From positions 3,055,001-3,119,000 of the forward strand of contig NZ_AP014637.1 of assembly GCF_000829415.1 (NCBI RefSeq): a DNA stretch of 64,000 nucleotides, written 5' to 3'. This stretch comes from Pseudomonas sp. StFLB209 (GTDB taxonomy: Bacteria; Pseudomonadota; Gammaproteobacteria; Pseudomonadales; Pseudomonadaceae). Below are positions 10,005-17,785 of the stretch, piece after piece; the first letter of the stretch is position 1; the number at the start of each line of letters is the position of its first letter. Position numbers and translations under genes: made by a program. The notes beneath the pieces were generated by a model. It saw only the letters and a program-made list of their open reading frames with translations. It did not search any database and was not told the DNA's origin.

Positions 10005-10880
10005 TCAATCATGCAATAACCACGGCTTCAGCTCTTTGAGGTTGCTCACTACAATCTGCTGGGCCTCGGGGCTCATGGCCAGGCTGCGCCGGTCAATCTG
10101 ATAGCGCTGCAGCACATACTTCACCAGCGCCCTGCGGCTGGGCACAATTAACTGCCCCTGGGTCATACCGAAGTCTGTTTCGATGATTGCCTTCTGCGCT
10201 TCGTTCAAGCGTCCATCGGGCTCGATGATCACCGGAATCTCGGTGTTCCAGTCTTCATCCAGCTCGCGCGTGTTCGGTGAGGCGTCGAGCAAATCCGGCT
10301 GCCCGCGCAAGCGGCTCAGCACGAAGTCGCGGTATTGGCCATTCTTTTCGCAGTAAGCCCGCACATGCCAGCGCATGCCGGTGTAGACCAGCGTGTGAGG
10401 GGCGATCAGGCGAACCTCGACGTTGGGGGTGTTGAACGACACGTACTCGGTTTCCAGGCGCAGGCCCTCACGGCAGGCCTTGAGCAAAGGGCGCAGGACC
10501 TCCGGGCGGATGGGTCGATCCGGCACCTCCAGCACCTTGGTGTGCGCATAGGCCAGTGCGAGGCCGTCGATGTGCGGGGCCCGCTCATTGTTCTGGTAGA
10601 GCAGATGAAGATAGGCGCTGGCGCTGTCGTCGATGAACAGCGGCTTGAACTGCTTGCTCGGTACATACCCTTTGAGCTGCTTGTCATATGTCAAGTTTTT
10701 GGGCGCATGCTCGGTGATGTAGGTGTTGATGTCCTTGGACGCCTGCTGACGGCTGATGCCAAAGCTCTGCATCAGGTGCCCCGTGGTCAGCCGGCCTTCC
10801 CACCAGGCAACGGTCTCGATCAAACGATAGCGAAGTGCCAGGTCCCAGCGTACCTGCTCAATGGATTGCTTGCGTTTCAT
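10005..10880 (-). CDS. WYL-domain transcriptional regulator (BrxR/CapW-like)
   Basis: A 291-residue regulator. The N-terminal winged helix-turn-helix lies at about residues 8-75 (GRLTTGHLMQSFGISRQQASKDI). The central WYL domain lies at about 120-200 (LIAPHTLVYTGMRWHVRAYC, then YRDFVLSRLRG), followed by a C-terminal extension (WCX-like). Length and architecture match the BrxR/CapW group, which repress defence operons such as BREX and CBASS and are thought to respond to a ligand through the WYL domain. Its own upstream region carries GTTTACCTGT on the opposite strand, inside the palindrome-like ACCTGTACAAGT (10907-10918), so it probably controls itself. The same 10-mer lies ahead of three other operons in this window. 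The family call is firm; the regulon is inferred. Confidence 0.85.
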   Translation of the reverse strand: MKRKQSIEQVRWDLALRYRLIETVAWWEGRLTTGHLMQSFGISRQQASKDINTYITEHAPKNLTYDKQLKGYVPSKQFKPLFIDDSASAYLHLLYQNNERAPHIDGLALAYAHTKVLEVPDRPIRPEVLRPLLKACREGLRLETEYVSFNTPNVEVRLIAPHTLVYTGMRWHVRAYCEKNGQYRDFVLSRLRGQPDLLDASPNTRELDEDWNTEIPVIIEPDGRLNEAQKAIIETDFGMTQGQLIVPSRRALVKYVLQRYQIDRRSLAMSPEAQQIVVSNLKELKPWLLHD

Positions 10881-10902
10881 ACCCTCTCCATGTGCGCGAT
10901 TA

Positions 10903-10943
10903 GTTTACCTGTACAAGTCTACATTCTAGACGTGTAGTTTTTC
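10903..10943. promoter_or_regulatory. Candidate operator B between the WYL gene and the divergent operon
   Basis: GTTTACCTGT (10903-10912) forms part of a 12-bp palindrome, ACCTGTACAAGT, with one mismatched pair. Twenty bases on, GTGTAGTTTTTC reads on the other strand as GAAAAACTACAC, close to the GAAAATTTTACAC upstream element at 12630. The site lies 23 bases before the regulator start and about 57-97 before the gene at 11000, so it could control both directions. Confidence 0.55.
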
Positions 10944-10999
10944 ATTACATATCTTCGATTTGTCTTCGGAATACATCGGGGGCAGCAAAGGATATGAGC

Positions 11000-11260
11000 A
11001 TGACTATGCCGGAAGTGGTTGCAACAGGGGCCTTGGTGGCGATGGGGATCATCCTGCTGGTGCTGATTCAGCAGGCTTTGAAGCTCGGTGAGCTTGGGAA
11101 AAAGGTCGAGCACTGCCAGAGGGACCTGCGCTGGCTACAGATTTGGGAAATGGAAAACCGCGAGCTGCGGTCGGCGTTGCGCGCGGAGCGGGAGTATGTT
11201 GCGCAGTTGCAGCGCAAGCTGGTGATTTTGCAGGACCTAGCTTCTGGTGAAGGGTGTTAA
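11000..11260 (+). CDS. Small membrane protein with coiled-coil tail
   Basis: 86 residues if started at ATG 11000, which has AAGGA seven bases upstream; an ATG at 10994 is too close to that site. One transmembrane helix at about residues 6-24 (VATGALVAMGIILLVLIQQA) is followed by a charged helical tail (KKVEHCQRDLRWLQIWEMENRELRSAL...) that looks like a coiled coil. It resembles no family I can name. Its TAA overlaps the ATG of the ADP-ribosylglycohydrolase-like gene (TAATG), so the two are translationally coupled. It faces away from the WYL regulator and shares its control region. Confidence 0.6.
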   Translation: MTMPEVVATGALVAMGIILLVLIQQALKLGELGKKVEHCQRDLRWLQIWEMENRELRSALRAEREYVAQLQRKLVILQDLASGEGC

Positions 11261-12320
11261 TGGACGATATGAACAGAATTGAACGGATCAGCGGCTGCCT
11301 GCTGGGGGGAGCCGTCGGAGATGCGCTGGGCTCTCCCGCGGAGTTGCTTGAGTGGCCTGTGATCGAGGCCAGGTTCGGGCCGCAGGGCGCCAGTGATTTT
11401 GCCCCGGCGTTTGGCATCACCGGTGCGATCAGCGATGCTACCCAGATGATGCTATTCACCGCAGAAGGCTTGCTGAGGGCTTGTGTGCTAGGGAGTTCGC
11501 GGCAGGTATGTCATGTCCCCAGCATTATTCATCATGCGCTGCTGCGTTGGCTGACGACCCAGGATTACCCCTCGGTGATACCGGTCGCCACAGATGGCTG
11601 GCTGATCAGGCAAATGGAGCTCTGGTCGCGTCGTTCGCCAGACATCACCTGCATGAGTGCGCTCAAGCTCAGTGGATGGTTGGGTATGGTGGCCAAAAAC
11701 AACAGCAAGGGCTGCGGTGCCTTGGTTCGTGTTGCACCCTGCGCATTCTTCGCCAATGCATTTGACTATGCATCGCAGTCCGGGCGACTGACGCACGGGC
11801 ACCCGACGGCCTACTTGGCGGCAGGGCTGTTCGCCGACCAGCTTCAGCGTGTTGTAGATCGGCAAGCCAGCCTGGAGCACGCTGTGACGCAAACTTTGGC
11901 CCGGTACGGGAAGTACCTGGGATGGAAGATATCTGTGGCCTTGTCGAGCGTGTGCTGTTCTTCTTTTACGAGGGCTATGCACCGACCCCGCATCGCATTG
12001 GTAATTTTGTCGATGGCTGGGCTGCCGAGCAGGTGCTGGCGATTGGGCTGTGGTGCGCGCTGACGGCGCCCTCGTTCGAAGAAGGGGTGATCACGGCGGT
12101 GAATCACAGTGGTGACAGTGCCAGCACGGGGCTTGTAGTCGGGCACTTGCTGGGGGCGCTGCATGGTGCTGGCGGCATTCCGGCCCGCTGGCTCGAACGC
12201 CTGGAACTGCGCCAGGTGATTGCGCAGGTTGCCGAAGACATTGAGCGCGTTCCGCTTGACTACTGTGGGATTGGCGGCGCGTTCGATCAGCAGATCGAGC
12301 TGGCTTATCCCGGTAGTTGA
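11260..12320 (+). pseudogene. ADP-ribosylglycohydrolase-like protein, frameshifted, with two metal-site Asp residues changed to Ala
   Basis: The N-terminal part (11260 to about 11925) has the DraG/ARH signature RISGCLLGGAVGDALGSPAE, and ISDATQMMLFTAEGL where the family usually has S/T-D-D-T-Q-M. The C-terminal part reads in another frame from about 11922 (MEDICGLVERVLFFFYEGY... to PGS, stop 12320) and has NHSGDSASTG where the family has GDSDSTG. A single missing base near 11920 explains the break. In both magnesium-binding motifs the second Asp is Ala. Members of this family remove ADP-ribose from proteins; this copy is likely inactive even if the frame were restored. It is coupled to the preceding small membrane protein. 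Confidence 0.78.
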
Positions 12321-12366
12321 ATGTGGTTAATGCAACGAGTTTGTACTGGGATCAAGGAGTTTGAGC

Positions 12367-12567
12367 ATGCCCATCAAACCCAGGCCCTTCACTTTTGAAT
12401 GTGAAGGTTGCGGTTGGACGAAAACAGTGGCGCCGCGCAGTGATGCGTTGGTGCCTGGTGATTGGGTTGATCAGTGCCCGAAATGTGGGGGTGGGGTGCT
12501 GAAGATGCGCCCTGCGGGGTGGCTCGAGGGAGCGCTGGCAAAGCTGTTGGCGCGGGAGCGGTTTTGA
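12367..12567 (+). CDS. Small zinc-ribbon protein (paralogue 1)
   Basis: 66 residues from ATG 12367, preceded by AAGGAG at seven bases. Two CxxC pairs (FECEGCGW and DQCPKCGG) form a zinc ribbon, followed by a basic/hydrophobic tail. It is clearly related to the protein at 14944: both begin MPI-x-P-x-P-(F/Y)-x-FEC and share VAP-x-SDAL-x-PG-x-W. The role is unknown; small zinc ribbons in defence loci often act as protein partners or nucleic-acid binders. It lies 46 bases after the glycohydrolase-like gene. Confidence 0.65.
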   Translation: MPIKPRPFTFECEGCGWTKTVAPRSDALVPGDWVDQCPKCGGGVLKMRPAGWLEGALAKLLARERF

Positions 12568-12629
12568 GCGTTTGGTGTGTGAGGGGGGGCGAGATAGGAC
12601 CATGTGAGAAGCGCGAGCGACATATGCAT

Positions 12630-12763
12630 GAAAATTTTACACGTAATAGTTGTTAGCAGTTTATGTCGAAGCGTGTGGTGTGTCCGATGATCCGAAATCC
12701 GCTGTATTTGTTTACCTGTGTTAATGCACAGCTTGGACGGGATGGTGGCTTTTTGCTTAGGGT
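12630..12763 (+). promoter_or_regulatory. Candidate WYL-regulon promoter C (operon 12799-19517)
   Basis: The upstream element GAAAATTTTACACGTAA is at 12630. GTTTACCTGT is at 12710-12719 (80 bases after the first element, against 79 at promoter A) and runs into the inverted repeat CTGTG-ttaatg-CACAG (12716-12731). TTGGAC at 12733 (-35-like), a 19-base spacer and TAGGGT at 12758 (-10-like) follow. TTTTGCTTAGGGTA is identical to promoter A. The ATG of the first gene follows at 12799. Confidence 0.62.
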
Positions 12764-12798
12764 ACTAGCAGACATCGATCAACTAGGAGTGACCAGCC

Positions 12799-12924
12799 AT
12801 GAAGAATATCTTTGCCGTTGTCGGTTTTATCGTGGTCGCCACCAAGGGCTATGAGCTGTACCGCGAGTACAGCGAGATGAAGCGCGAGAAAAAGGCGCGG
12901 GAGGCGGCGGCCGGTTCAGTGTGA
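12799..12924 (+). CDS. 41-residue single-pass membrane protein
   Basis: ATG 12799 to TGA 12922. It encodes a short hydrophobic helix (KNIFAVVGFIVVATKGYELY, residues 2-21) followed by a highly charged tail (REYSEMKREKKAREAAAG). TAGGAG lies 10 bases upstream. It is the first gene of the operon, directly behind candidate promoter C, and 85 bases before the DUF262 gene. No family recognised. Position and small size suggest an accessory or membrane-anchoring partner of the DUF262 or dynamin proteins. Confidence 0.6.
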   Translation: MKNIFAVVGFIVVATKGYELYREYSEMKREKKAREAAAGSV

Positions 12925-13009
12925 TGCGTGTCGAGTCATGGCAGAAAGCTATCTTTCGGGGTAGGCTGGGAGTGGCTTAGCGCCCGCCGATCACACAAGG
13001 AAACGGATC

Positions 13010-14797
13010 TTGGCTACACAAACCATCGAGCAGTTCTTCACCGGAAAGACCCTCGAAATTCCCGCCTACCAGCGCGACTACGCCTGGACGACCAGCAATA
13101 TCGATGACCTTTTCGAGGATATCGAAGAGGCCATGGAACTGGATGGAGGCCATTACCTGGGCACATTCATCCTCTCCCAGACGGGCAAGACGGCGCCGGT
13201 CAAGGTTGTGGACGGCCAGCAACGCCTGACGACGTTGACTCTGCTGCTCGAGGCGCTGGTAGATGCGGTGGAGGAACCGGCGATCAAGGAGCATTACCGA
13301 GGCACTTATATCAAGCATCCGGTGCACGGCCCGAAATTCACGGTACTTGGCGTCAACCAAGCGTTTTTCTCAGCGCTGCTCAACGATCAGCACCCCCAAC
13401 CGGGGTCCGACGGGCAGCAGCGTCTGCTGGTAGCCCATCAGTGGATTCGTCAGCGGGTGGCAGATATCAGGACCCGCCAGGGGCAGGAAGCCATCAAAAA
13501 TTGGCTGCTGGCGATCAGCCGCCTTGAGGTGCTGGATTTCACTGAGGTCAACGAAGGAAAGGCCATCCGCATGTTCCAGTCGGTGAATGATCGTGGCGTG
13601 CCGCTGGCCAAGATGGATATCGCTAAAAGCCTGTTGATCTACTACTCCAACCGCTTTCTGGACGGCCAGTTGGATGCCTTGGTTTCCGAACGTTTTGGCG
13701 AGGCGTTCCGCTGCTTCAGCCGCTTGAAGAAGCTGGCTGCAGAGACGGGTTACCAGATACGTGTGATTAATCGCGACCCTTTCCGTGAAGATGATGTACT
13801 GCGCTATCACTACTTCGCCTTTGATGGCGAAAAGCATGACGTGCAAGCGGGTGCGGATCATGGAGCTACTTCGGAGACGGTGCTGGAATCGTTCCTCAAG
13901 CCTGCACTAAAAGGCATGCGCAACGACCCTGAGCGCCTGGTGGCTTTCATCGAAGATTACGTATGCGACCTGGAGCGGTTCTTCAAAGGCCTGCTGGCAC
14001 TGGCTGAGTCTACCCGCAGCAATCGTGAACTGTACTTGCTGCTGGTCGTGCAGGACCTTGCTGCGACTCTCTACCCGCTGCTGGTGCGCTTGCACAATGA
14101 ACAGATGCTTGATGTTCGCGTGCCGGAGCATCTGGATTACACCTTGCTGCAACTGGTCGAGCTGGCGGATTTGCGCGTATTCAAGTTGCAGGGCACCAAC
14201 CCGCAGGCGGACATGGCCGCACTGATGCGCGATTTCGGTCGTTTGAGCCCGCTGCAGATTGCCGAGCGCCTGGTGTATTTCTGCCAGCGCTTCATGCCCA
14301 GTGCCCGCTTCGAGGCCAAATTGGCCAATGACGACATGTTCAGAAACCCGGGCCTGCCGCGCATTCTTCTCGAGGCCGAAGGTACGGCGAGACGTGCTAT
14401 GGGCCAGCTTGATCTGGATATCGCCGACCTGGTGCTGATCAACACTGAGGGTCTGACGATCGAGCACATCCTGCCTCAAGAAACCACGTTCGGAGTGCGC
14501 ATGTATGGCTTCCACAGTACGGAGTCGTACTACGAGCATCTCCACCTGATCGGTAACCTAGCGCCGTTGGAAAAGCGTATCAACAGTGCATGCAGCAATT
14601 GTTCTGCTGAGAAGAAGATGAGCGAACCCAAGCTCTACAGGAATTCGCAGTTCAACTTGATCAAGGCATTGGCCGCCGGTGGTGCCAACGCTAGCCCCGC
14701 TTACTCGAAGAACGCCGTAGTGGAGCGGAGCCAGGCGCTGGCCAGTTTTGCGGTGAAACGCTGGCCGCTGACGTCGGCTGATCTGGTCGAGGTGTAA
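13010..14797 (+). CDS. DUF262/DUF1524 protein (GmrSD-like nuclease)
   Basis: A 595-residue protein. The N-terminal DUF262 domain has the diagnostic IPAYQRDYAW (residues 18-27) and VDGQQRLTTLTLL (68-80), which is the ParB-like NTP-binding motif of GmrS. The C-terminal DUF1524 HNH-type nuclease domain is at about 480-560: IEHILPQE (catalytic His), then LIGNLAPLEKRINSACSN. Fused DUF262-DUF1524 proteins are type IV restriction enzymes that attack modified phage DNA (as GmrSD does glucosylated hydroxymethylcytosine); BrxU is one example. The start is TTG 13010, with AAGG at nine bases. No frameshift is seen and the key motifs are complete, so it is probably functional. Confidence 0.85.
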   Translation: MATQTIEQFFTGKTLEIPAYQRDYAWTTSNIDDLFEDIEEAMELDGGHYLGTFILSQTGKTAPVKVVDGQQRLTTLTLLLEALVDAVEEPAIKEHYRGTYIKHPVHGPKFTVLGVNQAFFSALLNDQHPQPGSDGQQRLLVAHQWIRQRVADIRTRQGQEAIKNWLLAISRLEVLDFTEVNEGKAIRMFQSVNDRGVPLAKMDIAKSLLIYYSNRFLDGQLDALVSERFGEAFRCFSRLKKLAAETGYQIRVINRDPFREDDVLRYHYFAFDGEKHDVQAGADHGATSETVLESFLKPALKGMRNDPERLVAFIEDYVCDLERFFKGLLALAESTRSNRELYLLLVVQDLAATLYPLLVRLHNEQMLDVRVPEHLDYTLLQLVELADLRVFKLQGTNPQADMAALMRDFGRLSPLQIAERLVYFCQRFMPSARFEAKLANDDMFRNPGLPRILLEAEGTARRAMGQLDLDIADLVLINTEGLTIEHILPQETTFGVRMYGFHSTESYYEHLHLIGNLAPLEKRINSACSNCSAEKKMSEPKLYRNSQFNLIKALAAGGANASPAYSKNAVVERSQALASFAVKRWPLTSADLVEV

Positions 14798-14943
14798 ACC
14801 GCTACGACTGACGAGCACGAACCGTCGCTCCGATTCTGGGCCTTGGCCAATTTGGCATTAGGGGCGGGCGGCGGTCAGGCTGCTCAATGGATCGCTTGTG
14901 TGCCTTGGAATGGATGGCAGGTGAACTATGGAGGGGAAAGACA

Positions 14944-15147
14944 ATGCCGATTCGTCCGATGCCTTATAGGTTTGAATGTTCAAAATGTAGCTGGAGCAAG
15001 AGGGTTGCCCCCGCCAGCGACGCCTTGCTACCAGGGCAGTGGTACGAATGCTGCCCAAGCTGTGGCGGGCCTCTCTGCAGAAAAGTCTTGAGCGGGCCGA
15101 TACAGCAGTTGCTCGCCCAATGGTGGGTGTCGATGCGACCCAAGTGA
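14944..15147 (+). CDS. Small zinc-ribbon protein (paralogue 2)
   Basis: 67 residues from ATG 14944, preceded by GGAGGGGAAAG. Two cysteine pairs (FECSKCSW, CCPSCGG) and the shared MPI-x-P-x-P / VAP-x-SDAL-x-PG pattern make it a paralogue of the protein at 12367, at roughly 50% identity by eye. It lies between the DUF262 gene and the split dynamin genes. The function is unknown. Having two copies in one island, each beside a different module, hints at a shared adaptor role. Confidence 0.68.
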   Translation: MPIRPMPYRFECSKCSWSKRVAPASDALLPGQWYECCPSCGGPLCRKVLSGPIQQLLAQWWVSMRPK

Positions 15148-15220
15148 ACTTGACAGCCGTGATGGCAAAATGCAACTTTCCGGGCGAATTGGATCCGGCC
15201 GAGGACGATTAGGGAACGAT

Positions 15221-16096
15221 ATGAGTAAGGCTCAAGATTTCTCCAAGCTTTACGCTCGAGTAGCGAGCGACATTGCCACTGCCCTTGACGATGTCTCCAG
15301 ACTGGATGTCAGCAATGACAATGGAAATGCGCACCTTGCAAGCGTCAAGGAAAAGCTAGGTGATATGAAGTCGCGCTTTGACGGCGAAATCTCCTACCTG
15401 GAAAAACACGCCGAATGGGAAAACTTCACCATTGCGTTCTTCGGTGAAACCAACGCAGGCAAGAGCACCATCATCGAGAGCCTGCGCATCCTTTTCGAAG
15501 AGAAGAAGCGCCAGGCCCTGATTGAGCGCAACCAGGCGACCGCCAGCGATATCCAGGCGGTGTTCTCGAGCAAAAGCGACGAACTTATCGAAGAGCTCAG
15601 CACCCGCTATGTCAGCTTCTGTGAAGACATTGCCACGCTGGGCGACGACATCGGCGCGCTGGTCAATCAGACCCAGCGTGACCTGCAGAGCACGCGTCAG
15701 CAGCTTGAACACACCCAGCAGGATTACGCTTACTGCAAAGAGCGCCTGAACGTTGCGACAAACGATCTGGACAGCACCCGGCAAGCGCTGCAGGGCACTG
15801 AAACGCGTCTGGCGGATAACCAGAAAGAACTGGCCCGGAATCAGGGTGAACTGCAGCAAGTTGAACAACAGTTGCAAGGTGTACGTGCAGACTTCCAGCG
15901 CAGTCAGCAGCAACTTACGGAGCAAGGGGCTCAGTTGCAGGCCGTTCAGGCGCAATTGGGCGAGTGCCTGAGCCAGAGCGAAGCTGTCCGCACTTCGTTG
16001 GAACAGCAGGCAAAATTGAAGCTGGTGATCGGATTGGTAGGTGGTGTGGTGATCGGTGTCATCGCCGGTGCCTTGGGCTACGCGCAGTTGCTGTAA
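15221..16096 (+). CDS. Split dynamin-like GTPase, part 1 (P-loop, coiled coil, membrane helix)
   Basis: 291 residues from ATG 15221. A helical N terminus leads to the G1 P-loop FFGETNAGKST (residues 73-83). No G3 or G4 motif follows. Instead there is a long coiled coil (about 145-268, rich in Gln/Leu heptads) and a C-terminal membrane helix (KLVIGLVGGVVIGVIAGAL). The missing GTPase motifs are in the next gene. E. coli ETEC LeoB and LeoC were described as two genes that together make one dynamin-like protein beside LeoA; this arrangement fits that. Related LeoBC-LeoA pairs are known as the Eleos anti-phage system. Which of LeoB or LeoC this is, I cannot say. Confidence 0.75.
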   Translation: MSKAQDFSKLYARVASDIATALDDVSRLDVSNDNGNAHLASVKEKLGDMKSRFDGEISYLEKHAEWENFTIAFFGETNAGKSTIIESLRILFEEKKRQALIERNQATASDIQAVFSSKSDELIEELSTRYVSFCEDIATLGDDIGALVNQTQRDLQSTRQQLEHTQQDYAYCKERLNVATNDLDSTRQALQGTETRLADNQKELARNQGELQQVEQQLQGVRADFQRSQQQLTEQGAQLQAVQAQLGECLSQSEAVRTSLEQQAKLKLVIGLVGGVVIGVIAGALGYAQLL

Positions 16097-16153
16097 GCCT
16101 GGGCATAGATGGCTCTGTAGTTACCTCCCTACCTTAGAATCCGGACCCAACCC

Positions 16154-17785
16154 ATGCGCGAACAACATTCCTTGAGCGAGTTGGTCAGCGACAGGCTGCC
16201 AACCCTGCTGAAACAACAGCAACAACTCGAACGCCTGCAGCGTACTGCTGGCCAGGTCGATGGCGAAATTGTCGGCACCGGCCAGGCAGACTTCACCCAG
16301 GACAACGTGATCTATCAGTTCCGCCATCAGGGCAAGAGCTTTCAACTGATCGACGTGCCGGGCATCGAGGGTAACGAGTCGAAGTATGAAGCGATGGTTC
16401 AAGCCGCCATCGCCAAGGCCCACTTGGTGTTTTATGTGAACGGCACCAACAAGAAACCCGAGGTTGAGACTGCCAAGAAGATCAAGCATTACCTCAATCG
16501 TGATGCCAAGGTTTACGCGATCTGTAACCTGCGCGGCAAGGCCGACTCCTATGAGTTCGACCGTGACCGTGAAGCGCTGGAGCGTACTCACAAAGATGCT
16601 GTCGAAACCCGTGAGCAAACGCGCGAAGTGCTCGAAGGCATTCTTGGTGCGGAACTCGTCACTGGATGCCAGAGCCTGCAAGGTCTGCTCGGTTTTACTG
16701 GTGTGGCGTTCGATGAGCGTGGCCTGAGCAGCATTCATCCGAGCCGTACCGATCTGATCAAATCGCAACGTGCCTACAAGCAGGACTTTGCCAGCCAGCA
16801 GGCGATGCGCAACTTCAGCCAGCTGGATCAGTTGCACAAGGTCATTGGTGATGGCTGCGCCAACTTTGAAGTCGATATTGTTGAAAGTAACAAGCGCAAG
16901 GTGCTGCGTTTGCTGCAGGACACCGTGAACGACCTGCAGAAGCAGCGGGATGAGCACCAGGTGTTTTGCCTGAAAATCGGCAAGGAAGTCATGGAGTGCC
17001 AGGATGTCATTCGCAAAAGCTTCCAAGCCCTCAAGAGCAGCTTCAGCTCACAGCGCAGCAGTGCACTGGATCGTTTTTTCAGTGAGCTGACTTCGGCAGC
17101 GCGCACCGCAGTCGAAGAAAACTTCAGCGACAAGGATGATGTGGAACGCGTTATTGAGCGGCACGTCAAGGATGGCCAGCAGCGACTAACTGACAAGTTG
17201 CAGGCGACCCAGGAGAAGTTGCTCAGCGACCTGTCCGAGGCTATTGAAAAGGCAGCCAAGCGCTTGCAGGAGAATGCTCAAAGGGTGAGCTTCCAGCAGC
17301 GTTTGAGTGAGGCGGCAAATAATTCGCTGTCACTGAGCAACGCCATGGACGCCATCAGCTTCAACTTTTCTGATGTGGGTAGCTTCCTGTTGAGTGTGGG
17401 GGGCTATGCCTTGAGTGGATTTGGTATCGGTACGGTATTCCCAGGGATTGGCAACATCGTCGGAGCGATTGTCGGCGGCCTGTTTGGGCTGCTGGCTGCC
17501 GGCTTGAGCTACTTCTTCGGGGGCCGTGACAAGAAGATTGCCGAGGCGCAGAAGCAGGTTGCCGAGGCCATTGATACCGAGCGTAAAAAGGTCAAGAAGA
17601 CCTTCGATAACGATACAGACGAGATGCTGACCAAGGTTGAACAGCAAATTGAGTGTTCGGTCTTGCAGCCGCTGACGGATGAGCGGCGCAAGATGGCCGA
17701 TGTCACCGCCTTGTTCGATGAAAAGATCACCTCTATTCAGGCACTGAAAAACCAAGTGGAAGCCAAACCCTATGGAACAATTTAA
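16154..17785 (+). CDS. Split dynamin-like GTPase, part 2 (G3/G4 motifs, helical stalk, membrane paddle)
   Basis: 543 residues. There is no P-loop. It begins with a helix, then a G2-like region GTGQADFT and the G3 motif LIDVPGIEG (DVPG at 67-70), then a possible G4 (CNLRGKAD). Long helices follow, and a hydrophobic Gly-rich segment at about 405-455 (GIGNIVGAIVGGLFGLLAAG) looks like a membrane-inserting paddle. It lies in the same reading frame as the preceding gene, 57 bases away, with three in-frame stops between (16094, 16106, 16118). No clear ribosome site precedes ATG 16154. It probably assembles with part 1 into one GTPase and works with LeoA. Its stop overlaps the LeoA start by 14 bases. 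Confidence 0.75.
   Translation: MREQHSLSELVSDRLPTLLKQQQQLERLQRTAGQVDGEIVGTGQADFTQDNVIYQFRHQGKSFQLIDVPGIEGNESKYEAMVQAAIAKAHLVFYVNGTNKKPEVETAKKIKHYLNRDAKVYAICNLRGKADSYEFDRDREALERTHKDAVETREQTREVLEGILGAELVTGCQSLQGLLGFTGVAFDERGLSSIHPSRTDLIKSQRAYKQDFASQQAMRNFSQLDQLHKVIGDGCANFEVDIVESNKRKVLRLLQDTVNDLQKQRDEHQVFCLKIGKEVMECQDVIRKSFQALKSSFSSQRSSALDRFFSELTSAARTAVEENFSDKDDVERVIERHVKDGQQRLTDKLQATQEKLLSDLSEAIEKAAKRLQENAQRVSFQQRLSEAANNSLSLSNAMDAISFNFSDVGSFLLSVGGYALSGFGIGTVFPGIGNIVGAIVGGLFGLLAAGLSYFFGGRDKKIAEAQKQVAEAIDTERKKVKKTFDNDTDEMLTKVEQQIECSVLQPLTDERRKMADVTALFDEKITSIQALKNQVEAKPYGTI

Noticed and set aside
10005..10880. WYL gene as part of a BREX or CBASS system
   Set aside because: No brx genes (pglX, pglZ, brxC) and no CD-NTase gene lie in the window. 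Only the regulator type is shared.
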